Below, piece after piece: positions 51,594 through 59,694 of a stretch of 64,000 bases of DNA (position 1 is the stretch's first letter; the number at the start of each line of letters is the position of its first letter). The stretch spans positions 1,674,001-1,738,000 of the forward strand of contig NZ_CP120677.1 in NCBI RefSeq assembly GCF_029537395.1, in the 5' to 3' direction. The position numbers were made by a program, and so were the translations under genes. Below the pieces are notes generated by a model. It saw only the letters and a program-made list of their open reading frames with translations. It did not search any database and was not told the origin of the DNA. Origin of the DNA: Tissierella sp. Yu-01 (GTDB taxonomy: Bacteria > Bacillota > Clostridia > Tissierellales > Tissierellaceae).

Positions 51594-52109
51594 TTAACTT
51601 TCTCTAGTATGTGCAATTCTACTAGCTGCAGCGGCTGCAATTGCGGCTACCAAGTCATCTAGAAACGTATTACACTCTACACCTTTCTTTGAATCCAATT
51701 CCTTAATTATTCCTATTTTCTCTTTATCCAGATAACCATAATTAGTAAGTCCAATAGTTCCATATACATTTACAATTGATAATGGTATGATTTCATCAAT
51801 TCCATAAAGTCCTTCATCTGTCTCTACTATTGTTTGAAGAGGTTCCGGTAATAGCTTTTTTTCAGCCAATTCATCAAGTGCAATTCCAGTTAGGATAGCA
51901 TGTATTATCTCCCTTTTACTTAATACTGCATCAATATTCTCTATACATATTTCCAAGGTTAAGCCAGGATAATATTTACTTTGTAAATACAACACTATCT
52001 CTGCAATATCCTCCAATCTTACCCCTCTTTTTTCAAGCATTTCAATAGATTTCTTCTTTAAATCTTCAGTTTTGTATCTCTCACTATACTTCAATTCTAA
52101 ATTACTCAT
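51594..52109 (-). CDS. pgpA: Phosphatidylglycerophosphatase A-family protein
   Basis: The 171-residue protein matches the PgpA/YutG group: LEDIAEIVLYLQSKYYPGLTLEICIENIDAVLSKREIIHAILTGIALDELAEKKLL, then GIDEIIPLSIVNVYGTIGLTNYGYLDKEKIG and the metal-binding NTFLDDLVAAIAAAAASRIAH. The enzyme removes the phosphate from phosphatidylglycerophosphate. Bacillus YutG has the same compact form without the membrane helices of the E. coli enzyme. It is convergent with the AGCS gene, 7 bp apart. Confidence 0.88.
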   Translation of the reverse strand: MSNLELKYSERYKTEDLKKKSIEMLEKRGVRLEDIAEIVLYLQSKYYPGLTLEICIENIDAVLSKREIIHAILTGIALDELAEKKLLPEPLQTIVETDEGLYGIDEIIPLSIVNVYGTIGLTNYGYLDKEKIGIIKELDSKKGVECNTFLDDLVAAIAAAAASRIAHTRES

Positions 52110-52260
52110 ATCATCCCTCCATAGTTAGTCTAACCTTATAATACCCAATTTCTTAGCATCCTTCTCATAAAATAAAGGTTGTTAAACTTGATATTTTTGT
52201 AACCATGGTATATAATATGTTTTGTATCAAGATATTTTAAAAGGAAAGGAGTTTGAGAAA

Positions 52261-52596
52261 ATGAAAAAGACATTATCATTAGCATTGATATTAGTACTTA
52301 TAGCTACAACTTTAGTAGGATGTGGTGGTGCTAAATTAACTGACGGTACATACGAAGGTGAAGCACAAGGTATGGCACCATTAAAAGTACAAGTTGAAGT
52401 TAAAGAAGGAAAAATTGCTAGCGTTGAAGTTATAGAACATGCTGAAACTGAAGGAATTTCTGAACCAGCTTTAGAGCAAATTCCATCATTAATCGTTGAA
52501 AAGAACTCAACAGATGTAGATTCTATATCAGGAGCTACAGTTACAAGTGATGCTATTAAAGAAGCTGTTAACAAAGCTTTAGAAAACGCTCAATAA
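52261..52596 (+). CDS. FMN-binding-domain lipoprotein
   Basis: The 111-residue protein has a lipobox (TTLVGC, Cys near 21) and one FMN-binding domain (PF04205) ending in DSISGATVTSDAIKEAV. The Thr in SGAT is the residue to which ApbE attaches FMN covalently. It is therefore a small membrane-tethered electron carrier facing outward. The start was set at ATG 52261 behind AAAGGAG. An ApbE gene lies 6 kb away at 58.4-59.5 kb. Confidence 0.93.
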   Translation: MKKTLSLALILVLIATTLVGCGGAKLTDGTYEGEAQGMAPLKVQVEVKEGKIASVEVIEHAETEGISEPALEQIPSLIVEKNSTDVDSISGATVTSDAIKEAVNKALENAQ

Positions 52597-52602
52597 TTAT
52601 TA

Positions 52603-52630
52603 AAAACCCCCTCAATTATGAGGGGGTTTT
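52603..52630. terminator. Bidirectional terminator between the FMN lipoprotein and tatC
   Basis: AAAACCCCCTCA and TGAGGGGGTTTT form a perfect 12-bp stem with a 4-nt loop. It overlaps the last codons of tatC on the opposite strand. Confidence 0.9.
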
Positions 52631-53341
52631 ATTGTTCTTTTTCTGTATTAAAGATGATAATATTATTCCAATTTCAAATAATATAAGCATTGGTATACCT
52701 AGTAATATCTGTGATATCACATCAGGTGGTGTTAATATTGCAGCAATTATAAATATTACAAGAATAAATACCTTTCTATTCTTCCTCAAGAAACTTATCT
52801 GAACTATATTGAATCTAGTCAATAGTACCATTACTATTGGAAGTTCAAATATTGCGCCAAAGGCTAATAGTGTGTTTATTACAAAATCCAAATAACTCTT
52901 AAAGCTAATCATTGCTTGAATTTCATCTATTTGAAATCCTATAAAGAACACTATCATAGTTGGTAAAACTACAAAGTAAGAGAAAATAATTCCAAGAATA
53001 AAAAAGACACTTCCCGTAAGTAAAGATACTGAAATGTATTTTCTTTCACTAGAATTTAATCCAGGACTAACAAATAACCATAACTGAATCAGCAGAAATG
53101 GTGCTGATATAACCAAGCCAGATACTACAGCTATTTTAATATAGGACATTAATAACTCTGCTGGAGCTATAAAAACAAAATTTACGTCAGGTACAATATT
53201 TATTATATCCTCTACTATTATCTCAGCAAAATTGTAGCATAATAGTACTGAAGCTACAAAAACAAAAGCACTCTTAATTAAGCGCTTTCGTAGCTCAGCT
53301 AAATGTTCTACAATTGTTAAATCATGCTTGTTCTTTATCAT
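52616..53341 (-). CDS. tatC: Twin-arginine translocase subunit TatC
   Basis: The 241-residue polytopic protein has the TatC opening VEHLAELRKRLIKSAF and six hydrophobic helices, with SAPFLLIQLWLFVSPGL after the second. TatC binds twin-arginine signals and exports folded proteins. The start was set at ATG 53341 behind AAGGA, overlapping the end of tatA by 20 bp. No tatB is present, as usual in Firmicutes. No twin-arginine substrate is encoded in the window. Confidence 0.96.
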   Translation of the reverse strand: MIKNKHDLTIVEHLAELRKRLIKSAFVFVASVLLCYNFAEIIVEDIINIVPDVNFVFIAPAELLMSYIKIAVVSGLVISAPFLLIQLWLFVSPGLNSSERKYISVSLLTGSVFFILGIIFSYFVVLPTMIVFFIGFQIDEIQAMISFKSYLDFVINTLLAFGAIFELPIVMVLLTRFNIVQISFLRKNRKVFILVIFIIAAILTPPDVISQILLGIPMLILFEIGIILSSLIQKKNNKTPS

Positions 53342-53519
53342 CAGAGTCATCCTTAACTTCTACAACATCATCATCCTTGTTGTCGCTATTTGCACTAGTC
53401 TTAAATTCATTTATAGCTTTCCCTAAGGCCTTACCCACACCTGGAAGCTTTGATGGCCCAAAGACTACTAAAGCTATAGCTAAAATCAAAACAAGCTCCA
53501 TAGGTCCTAATCTGCTCAT
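53322..53519 (-). CDS. tatA: Twin-arginine translocase subunit TatA
   Basis: The 65-residue protein has one membrane helix (GPMELVLILAIALVVFGP), the amphipathic helix SKLPGVGKALGKAINEFK and an acidic tail. That is the complete TatA pattern, with the FGP hinge. It forms the pore-like assembly recruited by TatC, whose gene overlaps its 3' end. Confidence 0.96.
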   Translation of the reverse strand: MSRLGPMELVLILAIALVVFGPSKLPGVGKALGKAINEFKTSANSDNKDDDVVEVKDDSDDKEQA

Positions 53520-53615
53520 TATGTTACCTCCTTAAACTTTGATAAAAATTTATTTAGGTTTACATACTTATATTATCATGTTTCATAGCCATTTACAATA
53601 TAATTCGTTATAAAA

Positions 53616-53640
53616 AAAACGAGGATATAATCCTCGTTTT
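53616..53640 (-). terminator. Terminator of the sugar ABC operon
   Basis: AAAACGAGGAT and ATCCTCGTTTT form a perfect 11-bp stem at the permease stop, with a T-run on the minus strand. Confidence 0.85.
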
Positions 53641-54859
53641 AACCTTTTTTACGTCTAGTCAATATATCAAATACTACTGCTACAACTAATATTATACCTC
53701 TTATTATATACTGCCATGATATGTCAATTCCCATAAGATTCATACCGTTTGTTAAGGATGCCATTACTAACGCTCCTATAATAGATCCTGTTACTTTACC
53801 AACACCACCAGAGGTGGATACCCCACCTACGTAGGCTGCCGCAATAGCATCTAGTTCAAATCCAACTCCTGCTGTAGTTGTAGCTGATTGAAGACGTGAT
53901 GTATATAGTACACCAGCTAAGGCTGCAAGCATACTCATAGAAGCAAATACAATATAAGTAACTTTTGTAACATTTATACCGCTTAATTTAGCTGCTTCTG
54001 GATTACCACCTACTGCATATATATGTCTTCCTAATACAGTCTTAGTAGTTATAAAGTGGTAAATTGCTGTTACTAATATAACAATTATAACAGTCCAAGA
54101 AAGTCCGTGGTATCTTGCTAACATCCAAATTAAATATGCAATCAATAAAGATACAAATATTAATTTTGAAATAAACATTGGTTTTGATATTACCTCAAAA
54201 TTATACTTCTGTTTATTTTTTCTATTGTTAACTTCTGATATTATATAAAAACAAATTCCTATTGCCCCTATAATTATGGTTAATGTGTGATATCCAGGTA
54301 TTAAATTTATGTCAGGTATAAAGCCATTGCCAATGGCATTAAACCCTTTATTAGGAATTATTATAGTTCCTGTCTTTTGTGTAGCCAACATCAAAGCCCC
54401 TCTAAAAACAAGCATACCTGCCAATGAAACAACAAATGCTGGTATGCCAATTTTACCTATTAAAATTCCATAAAATAGACCTATTAATAAGCCTAATAAT
54501 AGAATTATTATAATACTAGGTATTACTGGCAACTTCATAGATGTCATTAGTATAGCAACTATTGCTCCTAGAAAACCTGCAACATATCCAACAGACAAAT
54601 CTATATGCCTAATAATTAAGATCAATGTCATACCTATAGTTAGAACTGCTATATAACCAGTAGAATTTATAAGATTAGTTAAGTTTCTAGGTGATAGGAA
54701 TGTTCCATCAGTTAATATGGAAAAAGTTATCATAATTATAAATAATGCAACAAACATTCCGTATTCCCTTATGTTATTCTTAAGTAAATCCTTTAATTCA
54801 CTAATATATCCGTTAGGTGCTTCATTTGATTTATTATTTCTTTTACTTGTAGAATCCAT
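53639..54859 (-). CDS. mmsB: Multiple-sugar ABC transporter permease
   Basis: The 406-residue protein has about ten hydrophobic segments and belongs to the branched-chain/ribose permease family (PF02653). The region VGGNPEAAKLSGINVTKVTYIVFASMSMLAALAGVL is typical of sugar members, and DAIAAAYVGGVSTSGGVGKV of the MmsB/GguB group. With the ATPase and ChvE-like binding protein upstream it imports monosaccharides such as xylose, arabinose or galactose. It ends the operon, followed by a strong terminator. Confidence 0.92.
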   Translation of the reverse strand: MDSTSKRNNKSNEAPNGYISELKDLLKNNIREYGMFVALFIIMITFSILTDGTFLSPRNLTNLINSTGYIAVLTIGMTLILIIRHIDLSVGYVAGFLGAIVAILMTSMKLPVIPSIIIILLLGLLIGLFYGILIGKIGIPAFVVSLAGMLVFRGALMLATQKTGTIIIPNKGFNAIGNGFIPDINLIPGYHTLTIIIGAIGICFYIISEVNNRKNKQKYNFEVISKPMFISKLIFVSLLIAYLIWMLARYHGLSWTVIIVILVTAIYHFITTKTVLGRHIYAVGGNPEAAKLSGINVTKVTYIVFASMSMLAALAGVLYTSRLQSATTTAGVGFELDAIAAAYVGGVSTSGGVGKVTGSIIGALVMASLTNGMNLMGIDISWQYIIRGIILVVAVVFDILTRRKKG

Positions 54860-54886
54860 ATTATTCCTCCTCGCTAAGTATAACTA

Positions 54887-56416
54887 CTATAATGCCATTT
54901 CCATAATAATATCTTGGGTTGCTTCCTCTACATTTAATTCGCCTGTAATCTGTCCATCAGCCATTACATATATACGATCACTCATCCCAAGTACTTCAGG
55001 TAATTCTGATGAAATCATGATTATACTTAGCCCTTCATCTATTAATTTGTTCATAATCGAATATATTTCATACTTAGCTCCTACATCTATTCCTCTGGTA
55101 GGCTCATCTAATATCAATATATCTGGCTTAGTAAATAACCACTTAGCTACTGATACCTTTTGTTGATTTCCCCCACTAAGGTTGTTAAGTAACTGCTCAA
55201 TACTTGGTGCTTTTATAGTTATATCTTCCTTATATTGATTAGCTACATTAATTTCCTCATTCTCATTTATAATGCCATTATTAGCAAGAGATTTAATATT
55301 TCCAATTGTAATATTGTTTTTTATATCTTGTATTAATATTAAACCTTCCTTTTTTCTATCTTCAGTAACGTAAGCAATGCCACTTTTTATAGCATCACTA
55401 GTATGTTTGAATTTCTTTGACTCACCTTTTACTATTAGCTCTCCGCTTAGAGAATACTCTCTTGGATTGCCAAATATGCTAGTTGCAAACTCTGTTCTAC
55501 CTGCACCCATTAATCCTGCTAATGCAACTACTTCGCCTTTTCTAACATTGAAATTTATATCCTTTAATAGTTGCCTACCTAGTTCATTTGAATAAGCAGA
55601 CCAATTTTTAACTTCTAGTACTACTTCTCCATATTCTTTATTATCTCGTTTTGGGTAAATATCATTAATTTCTCTACCAACCATGTTCTTAATTAATGTT
55701 GGCTCATCTATTTCTCCCTTTGATGCATCAAGAGAACATATGGTTTGACCATCACGTAAAACTGTAACTGTATCAGCAATGGATATTACTTCCTTTAACT
55801 TATGTGAAATCATAATAGAAGTAATCCCTTCTTCTTTTAATTCCTTTAATAAATCAAGTAAGTTTTCAGAGTCATCCTCATTTAAGGCAGCTGTAGGCTC
55901 ATCTAGTATTAGTAGTTTAACATCCTTACTAAAAGCCTTTGCTATTTCTACTAACTGCTGTCTACCCACTCCTAAATTCTTAACCTTCATAGTAGGATTA
56001 ATATTTAATCTTACTTTATGTAATAGTTCTTTGGATTTCAGAATAGTTTCATTCCAATCAACAGTAAAACCGTTTTTAATCTCATGACCTAAAAATATAT
56101 TTTCATAAACTGTCATATCTGGAACAAGAGCTAATTCTTGATAAATAATTGCAATTCCTGCCTTTTCACTATCTGCAATACCATTGTAGTTTTGTACTTG
56201 TCCATTGATTATAATATCCCCAGTATATTCTCCAAATGGATATACTCCGGATAATACCTTCATTAATGTTGATTTACCAGCACCATTTTCTCCTACTAGG
56301 CAGTGAATTTCCCCACGCTTTACCTTAAAATTTACATCATCAAGAGCTTTTACGCCGGGGAATTCTTTGGTTATATTTTTCATCTCTAAAATATAGTCTG
56401 ATACTTTTGTAGTCAT
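54887..56416 (-). CDS. mmsA: Multiple-sugar ABC transporter ATP-binding protein
   Basis: The 509-residue protein has two ABC domains. The first has GENGAGKSTLMKVLSG (Walker A), LGVGRQQLVEIAKA (signature) and LLILDEPTAAL (Walker B). The second keeps NLSGGNQQKVSVAKWLFTKPDILILDEPTRGIDVGAKYEIY but has a degenerate Walker A (ALAGLMGAGRTEFATSIFG), as normal for the sugar CUT2 class. Length and layout match GguA/MmsA/XylG. It lies 27 bp before the permease gene. Confidence 0.95.
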   Translation of the reverse strand: MTTKVSDYILEMKNITKEFPGVKALDDVNFKVKRGEIHCLVGENGAGKSTLMKVLSGVYPFGEYTGDIIINGQVQNYNGIADSEKAGIAIIYQELALVPDMTVYENIFLGHEIKNGFTVDWNETILKSKELLHKVRLNINPTMKVKNLGVGRQQLVEIAKAFSKDVKLLILDEPTAALNEDDSENLLDLLKELKEEGITSIMISHKLKEVISIADTVTVLRDGQTICSLDASKGEIDEPTLIKNMVGREINDIYPKRDNKEYGEVVLEVKNWSAYSNELGRQLLKDINFNVRKGEVVALAGLMGAGRTEFATSIFGNPREYSLSGELIVKGESKKFKHTSDAIKSGIAYVTEDRKKEGLILIQDIKNNITIGNIKSLANNGIINENEEINVANQYKEDITIKAPSIEQLLNNLSGGNQQKVSVAKWLFTKPDILILDEPTRGIDVGAKYEIYSIMNKLIDEGLSIIMISSELPEVLGMSDRIYVMADGQITGELNVEEATQDIIMEMAL

Positions 56417-56477
56417 AAGCGTATACTCCTCTTATAATATTTTTACCATCCGACTAATGCAATTATATTAAATATTT

Positions 56478-56515
56478 GAAAATAGTGATAGCCTTAAAAG
56501 GCTCTCACTATTTTC
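56478..56515 (-). terminator. Attenuating hairpin between chvE and mmsA
   Basis: GAAAATAGTGATAGCCT at 56478-56494 and AGGCTCTCACTATTTTC at 56499-56515 form a 17-bp stem with one mismatch. Hairpins in this position commonly stabilise the binding-protein mRNA or end most transcripts after it, giving more binding protein than membrane parts. Confidence 0.65.
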
Positions 56516-56536
56516 AGCCATTCTATTAAATACTTA

Positions 56537-57715
56537 CTAATTTAAACCTGTAAATTCAGATGCATCATAGTAGCCAGAATCTATTAACGCTGACTTAACA
56601 TTAGATTGTTCTACTACTATAACCTCTGTTTGTTTAGCTGGTACTTCAACAGCGTTATTATTGTATGCTCCTGTTGTCTCAGGCGCATTTCCTTCTAATA
56701 TAGTAACTGCCATAGCTATAGAATCTTTAACTAATGTACGTACATCCTTGAATACTGTCATTGTTTGTGTTCCATCGATAATATATTGGATTGATGCTTT
56801 TTCAGCGTCTTGGCCTGTGATTACATAAGAAGCAATTTCAGTATCTGCCGCAAATGTATCAGCTATAGATCTTGCTGTACCATCATTTGGAGCTAATATG
56901 AATACATCACCCTTATCAGCTGCTGCTGCAGATGTTAAGTGAGCTTCCGCTTTTAATTTAGCTTCATTGAAATCCCAGTTAGTTGTAACTTGACCAATTA
57001 TTTTACCCATTTCATCTCTTGAAAGAGTAGCCTTATCTTGTAATGCTATAGCTTCACTTGAGTTCTTAATTTCAAATGTTCCATCAGCAATCTTTGGTTG
57101 TAATACATTCCAAGCTCCTTCGAAGAATAGGAATGCATTATTATCTGATGCTGCCCCTGCATATAGGTATAAAGGATTTCCTGAACCTTGTGCATTATCA
57201 ATTAGATATTGTCCTTGTGCTTCACCTACAGCAACGCTATCAAATGTTACATAATAATCTACTGCATCTGTACCTGTAATCAATCTGTCATAAGCAATAA
57301 CAGTTATGCCTTCAGCCTTTGCTGCTTCTGCAGCTGCAGCTGCTGCATCACCATCATGTGGGCAAATTATAAGCACTTTAATTCCTTTAGTTATTAAAGA
57401 TTCTACGTTTTGCTTTTCATTTGCTGAAGAGCCTTGACTAAACAGAATTTCTACAGAATAATCAGTGTCTTTAAGAGCTTCAATAAATCTTGTTTCATCT
57501 TGTACCCATCTTGGTTCATCTTTTGTTGGTAATACTATACCAATATCTACAGTACCACTACTGCCACCGCTAGTTTCTTTAGCAGGTTCATTGCTAGGTG
57601 CAGGTTCACTGCTGCCACCACTAGTAGTTGGTTGTGATGAACATCCAGCTAATGTAGCTAGTACTAGTGTTAGAATACACACGAAAACGATTGCCTTAAA
57701 ATTACGTCTTTTCAT
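56537..57715 (-). CDS. chvE: Sugar-binding lipoprotein, ChvE type
   Basis: The 392-residue lipoprotein (lipobox LATLAGC, then a Ser/Gly/Pro linker) has the periplasmic-binding fold (PF13407). It shows VDIGIVLPTKDEPRWVQDETRF at the start of the mature domain, GIKVLIICPHDGDAAAAAAEAAKAEGITVIAYDRLITG, and a late YVITGQDAEKASIQYIIDGTQTMTVFKDVRTLV. These are the ChvE/MmsE signatures for aldose binding. It opens the operon behind a good promoter and a cre-like operator. Confidence 0.94.
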   Translation of the reverse strand: MKRRNFKAIVFVCILTLVLATLAGCSSQPTTSGGSSEPAPSNEPAKETSGGSSGTVDIGIVLPTKDEPRWVQDETRFIEALKDTDYSVEILFSQGSSANEKQNVESLITKGIKVLIICPHDGDAAAAAAEAAKAEGITVIAYDRLITGTDAVDYYVTFDSVAVGEAQGQYLIDNAQGSGNPLYLYAGAASDNNAFLFFEGAWNVLQPKIADGTFEIKNSSEAIALQDKATLSRDEMGKIIGQVTTNWDFNEAKLKAEAHLTSAAAADKGDVFILAPNDGTARSIADTFAADTEIASYVITGQDAEKASIQYIIDGTQTMTVFKDVRTLVKDSIAMAVTILEGNAPETTGAYNNNAVEVPAKQTEVIVVEQSNVKSALIDSGYYDASEFTGLN

Positions 57716-57763
57716 AAATACCCCTCCTAAATATTTACTTTGTTACTACTAACATTTTTTGTA

Positions 57764-57773
57764 CAAGCGTTTG
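57764..57773. promoter_or_regulatory. cre- or LacI-like operator at the chvE start site
   Basis: CAAGCGTTTG is an imperfect palindrome centred on CG, placed directly downstream of the -10 box on the minus strand, where a CcpA or LacI-family repressor would block initiation. It matches the full cre consensus only partly. Confidence 0.45.
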
Positions 57774-57782
57774 CTCAATTTA

Positions 57783-57811
57783 ATTATAAAGCTTTGCAAA
57801 TATATAGTCAA
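57783..57811 (-). promoter_or_regulatory. Sigma-A promoter of the sugar ABC operon
   Basis: On the minus strand TTGACT (57811-57806) and TATAAT (57788-57783) are separated by 17 bp, ahead of chvE. Confidence 0.75.
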
Positions 57812-57842
57812 GCTATAAAAATAAAATCTCCTAAACAAATTA

Positions 57843-57877
57843 AAAAGGATATATGTAGCAGCCTACAATATATCCTT
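57843..57877 (-). terminator. Terminator of the 165-residue membrane protein gene
   Basis: AAAGGATATAT plus GTAG pair with CTAC plus ATATATCCTTT around a 4-nt loop, with one bulged base, 6 bp past the stop at 57883. Confidence 0.7.
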
Positions 57878-57882
57878 TGTTT

Positions 57883-58380
57883 TTATACAGATCTTTGCCT
57901 TCTACCGTTATATCTGACTCTTTTTATGGTAATCCCCATTCCAATTAATAAAGTAGGTATAAAGCACGAAATAAACCTTATTATTTGATTGAATTTAATA
58001 TTTAATAAAAAGGAAATCTGATATATTGGATTTAAAAATATATTAAGTGGAATTAAGTGTTTAATAAGCCCATCATCAATAACTTCAATGGTGAATCCAG
58101 TTTTAATTAGGCTATAAGTCCAAAATAATATACCTATTAGAGCAATTAATATCCCCTTATTGAAATCATATTTACTCAGGTGTTTGATATCTAACTTAGT
58201 ACCTACGACCACATAAGTAGCAGCCCAAATTATTGCTAGTACCATCCTTATAATTGGGCTTGTAATAATTTCACCAATGTATGGACTGAGCAAAACTACA
58301 AGAATAAGATAGACGGTTGAAATCATTATCAACAGGATATGATAAATAAGCGCTATTATATTATCCTTAATCATATTCAA
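57883..58380 (-). CDS. Membrane protein of unknown function, four to five spans
   Basis: The 165-residue protein has hydrophobic segments near residues 8-28, 40-60, 75-95 and 118-150 and ends in a basic tail (KRVRYNGRRQRSV). No family recognised. It follows the ApbE gene by 52 bp on the same strand and has its own terminator, so it is probably the last gene of a small unit with apbE and the twin-domain lipoprotein. A link to extracytoplasmic flavoproteins is suggested only by context. Confidence 0.6.
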   Translation of the reverse strand: MNMIKDNIIALIYHILLIMISTVYLILVVLLSPYIGEIITSPIIRMVLAIIWAATYVVVGTKLDIKHLSKYDFNKGILIALIGILFWTYSLIKTGFTIEVIDDGLIKHLIPLNIFLNPIYQISFLLNIKFNQIIRFISCFIPTLLIGMGITIKRVRYNGRRQRSV

Positions 58381-58432
58381 CCTCCCATCTAAAATATATA
58401 TTATTAATAAATTTATTCATAAGTTGTACTAT

Positions 58433-59521
58433 TTATTCTGCTTTTGCTCCAGTTGCACCATAACTTTTCATTATCTTTTTCATTCCTTCAGTAGCTTCAA
58501 CAGTACCATCCGAAAATACCCATAGAGCCTCAGCATTTTCATAGGATTCAATTAACGCCTTACTTTCTTCGAAAGGTATTAGAAATGCTGTGGTAGATAA
58601 AAAGTCTGCAACACCTGAATCTGGAGTTATTATTGATACTGCCCTGTAGTATTCACCGGGCATCAAGGTCTTTGGATCAATCAAGTGATGTATAACTTTG
58701 TCTCCAACCATATAGAACCTTTGATAATCACCACTTGTGACCACTGATGCGTCATTAATAAATACAGTTTCTAAAACACTATCCACTGTGCTATCAGTAT
58801 AGCTATCAGGGTTTTGAATTCCTATCCCCCATCTTTCTCTTATACCATCTAATGGTTTACCGATGGTTCTAACATTTCCACCAGCACTTATTATACCAGA
58901 TGTAAAGCCTGTTTCTTGAATTTCTTCAGCTACTATTTCCGTTGCATAACCCTTTGCTACAGCACCTACATCAAGACTCATTTCAGGGTCCTCTAGATAT
59001 ACAGTACTGCTTTCCACATCTACTATAACCTTATTTATATCAGTATGCTCATTTGCGGCCAGTAGGTCCTCCATTGGGGGTAACTCAGCCCTAGAAGGAT
59101 CAGACTCAGCAATGTCTCTGTAGCCAGACCATATCTTAAGAACTGCTCCCATAGCTATATTAGTTTCTTTACCTGTCTTTTCATACAAGTCCTTGGAAAA
59201 TAATATCAGGTCTATTATTTCTTTTTCGACCTTCACAGGTTCAATTCCTGCATTATCATTGATAGTCTTTATATTATTTATGCCTTCATAAGTATTATAT
59301 TTATCAAATAGCTTGTGGAGTTCTAGCATTCTTTCGTGAATCTTATCCACATATCCTTGAAATTCTTCCTCAGTCTGTGTATAGCCTACTATTTGTGTTA
59401 TAGTGTCAAAAGTATCAAAGAACGTATCAGAGTATTTTTCGTATTTTGGCTCAGCAGAACAACCAACTAAAGAGCTAATAATTAACATCACTACTAATAT
59501 TGTAGAAATCTTTTTTTTCAT
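58433..59521 (-). CDS. apbE: FAD:protein FMN transferase, lipoprotein form
   Basis: The 362-residue protein has a lipobox (ISSLVGC) and the ApbE fold (PF02424): FDTFDTITQIVGYTQTEEEF, NIAMGAVLKIWSGYRD, LDVGAVAKGYATEIVAEEI (metal and FAD region), SAGGNVRTIGKP and HHLIDPKTLMPGEY. It transfers FMN from FAD to Thr or Ser of extracytoplasmic flavoproteins. The start was placed at ATG 59521; two earlier in-frame codons overlap the weak AAGGG site. Likely clients in this window are the FMN lipoprotein at 52.3 kb and perhaps the twin-domain protein next door. Confidence 0.95.
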   Translation of the reverse strand: MKKKISTILVVMLIISSLVGCSAEPKYEKYSDTFFDTFDTITQIVGYTQTEEEFQGYVDKIHERMLELHKLFDKYNTYEGINNIKTINDNAGIEPVKVEKEIIDLILFSKDLYEKTGKETNIAMGAVLKIWSGYRDIAESDPSRAELPPMEDLLAANEHTDINKVIVDVESSTVYLEDPEMSLDVGAVAKGYATEIVAEEIQETGFTSGIISAGGNVRTIGKPLDGIRERWGIGIQNPDSYTDSTVDSVLETVFINDASVVTSGDYQRFYMVGDKVIHHLIDPKTLMPGEYYRAVSIITPDSGVADFLSTTAFLIPFEESKALIESYENAEALWVFSDGTVEATEGMKKIMKSYGATGAKAE

Positions 59522-59572
59522 TGTCATCACCCTTAAATTATAATAACAAAATAATATTACTTAATCAACAAA

Positions 59573-59598
59573 GAAAAACTCCCAATTTAGGGAGTTTT
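59573..59598 (-). terminator. Terminator of the twin-domain lipoprotein gene
   Basis: AAAACTCCC and GGGAGTTTT around a 6-nt loop, with T-rich flank on the minus strand. A further hairpin (GAAATTGCTTAGCAATTTC, 59629-59647) and an AACGAG/CTCGTT inverted repeat lie between it and the stop at 59695. Confidence 0.7.
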
Positions 59599-59694
59599 CA
59601 TTATGTTACATATATTTAGGTATCGGAAGAAATTGCTTAGCAATTTCCTCACACCACGGCAACGAGGTATATTTTCATCTCGTTATAATCTTAA

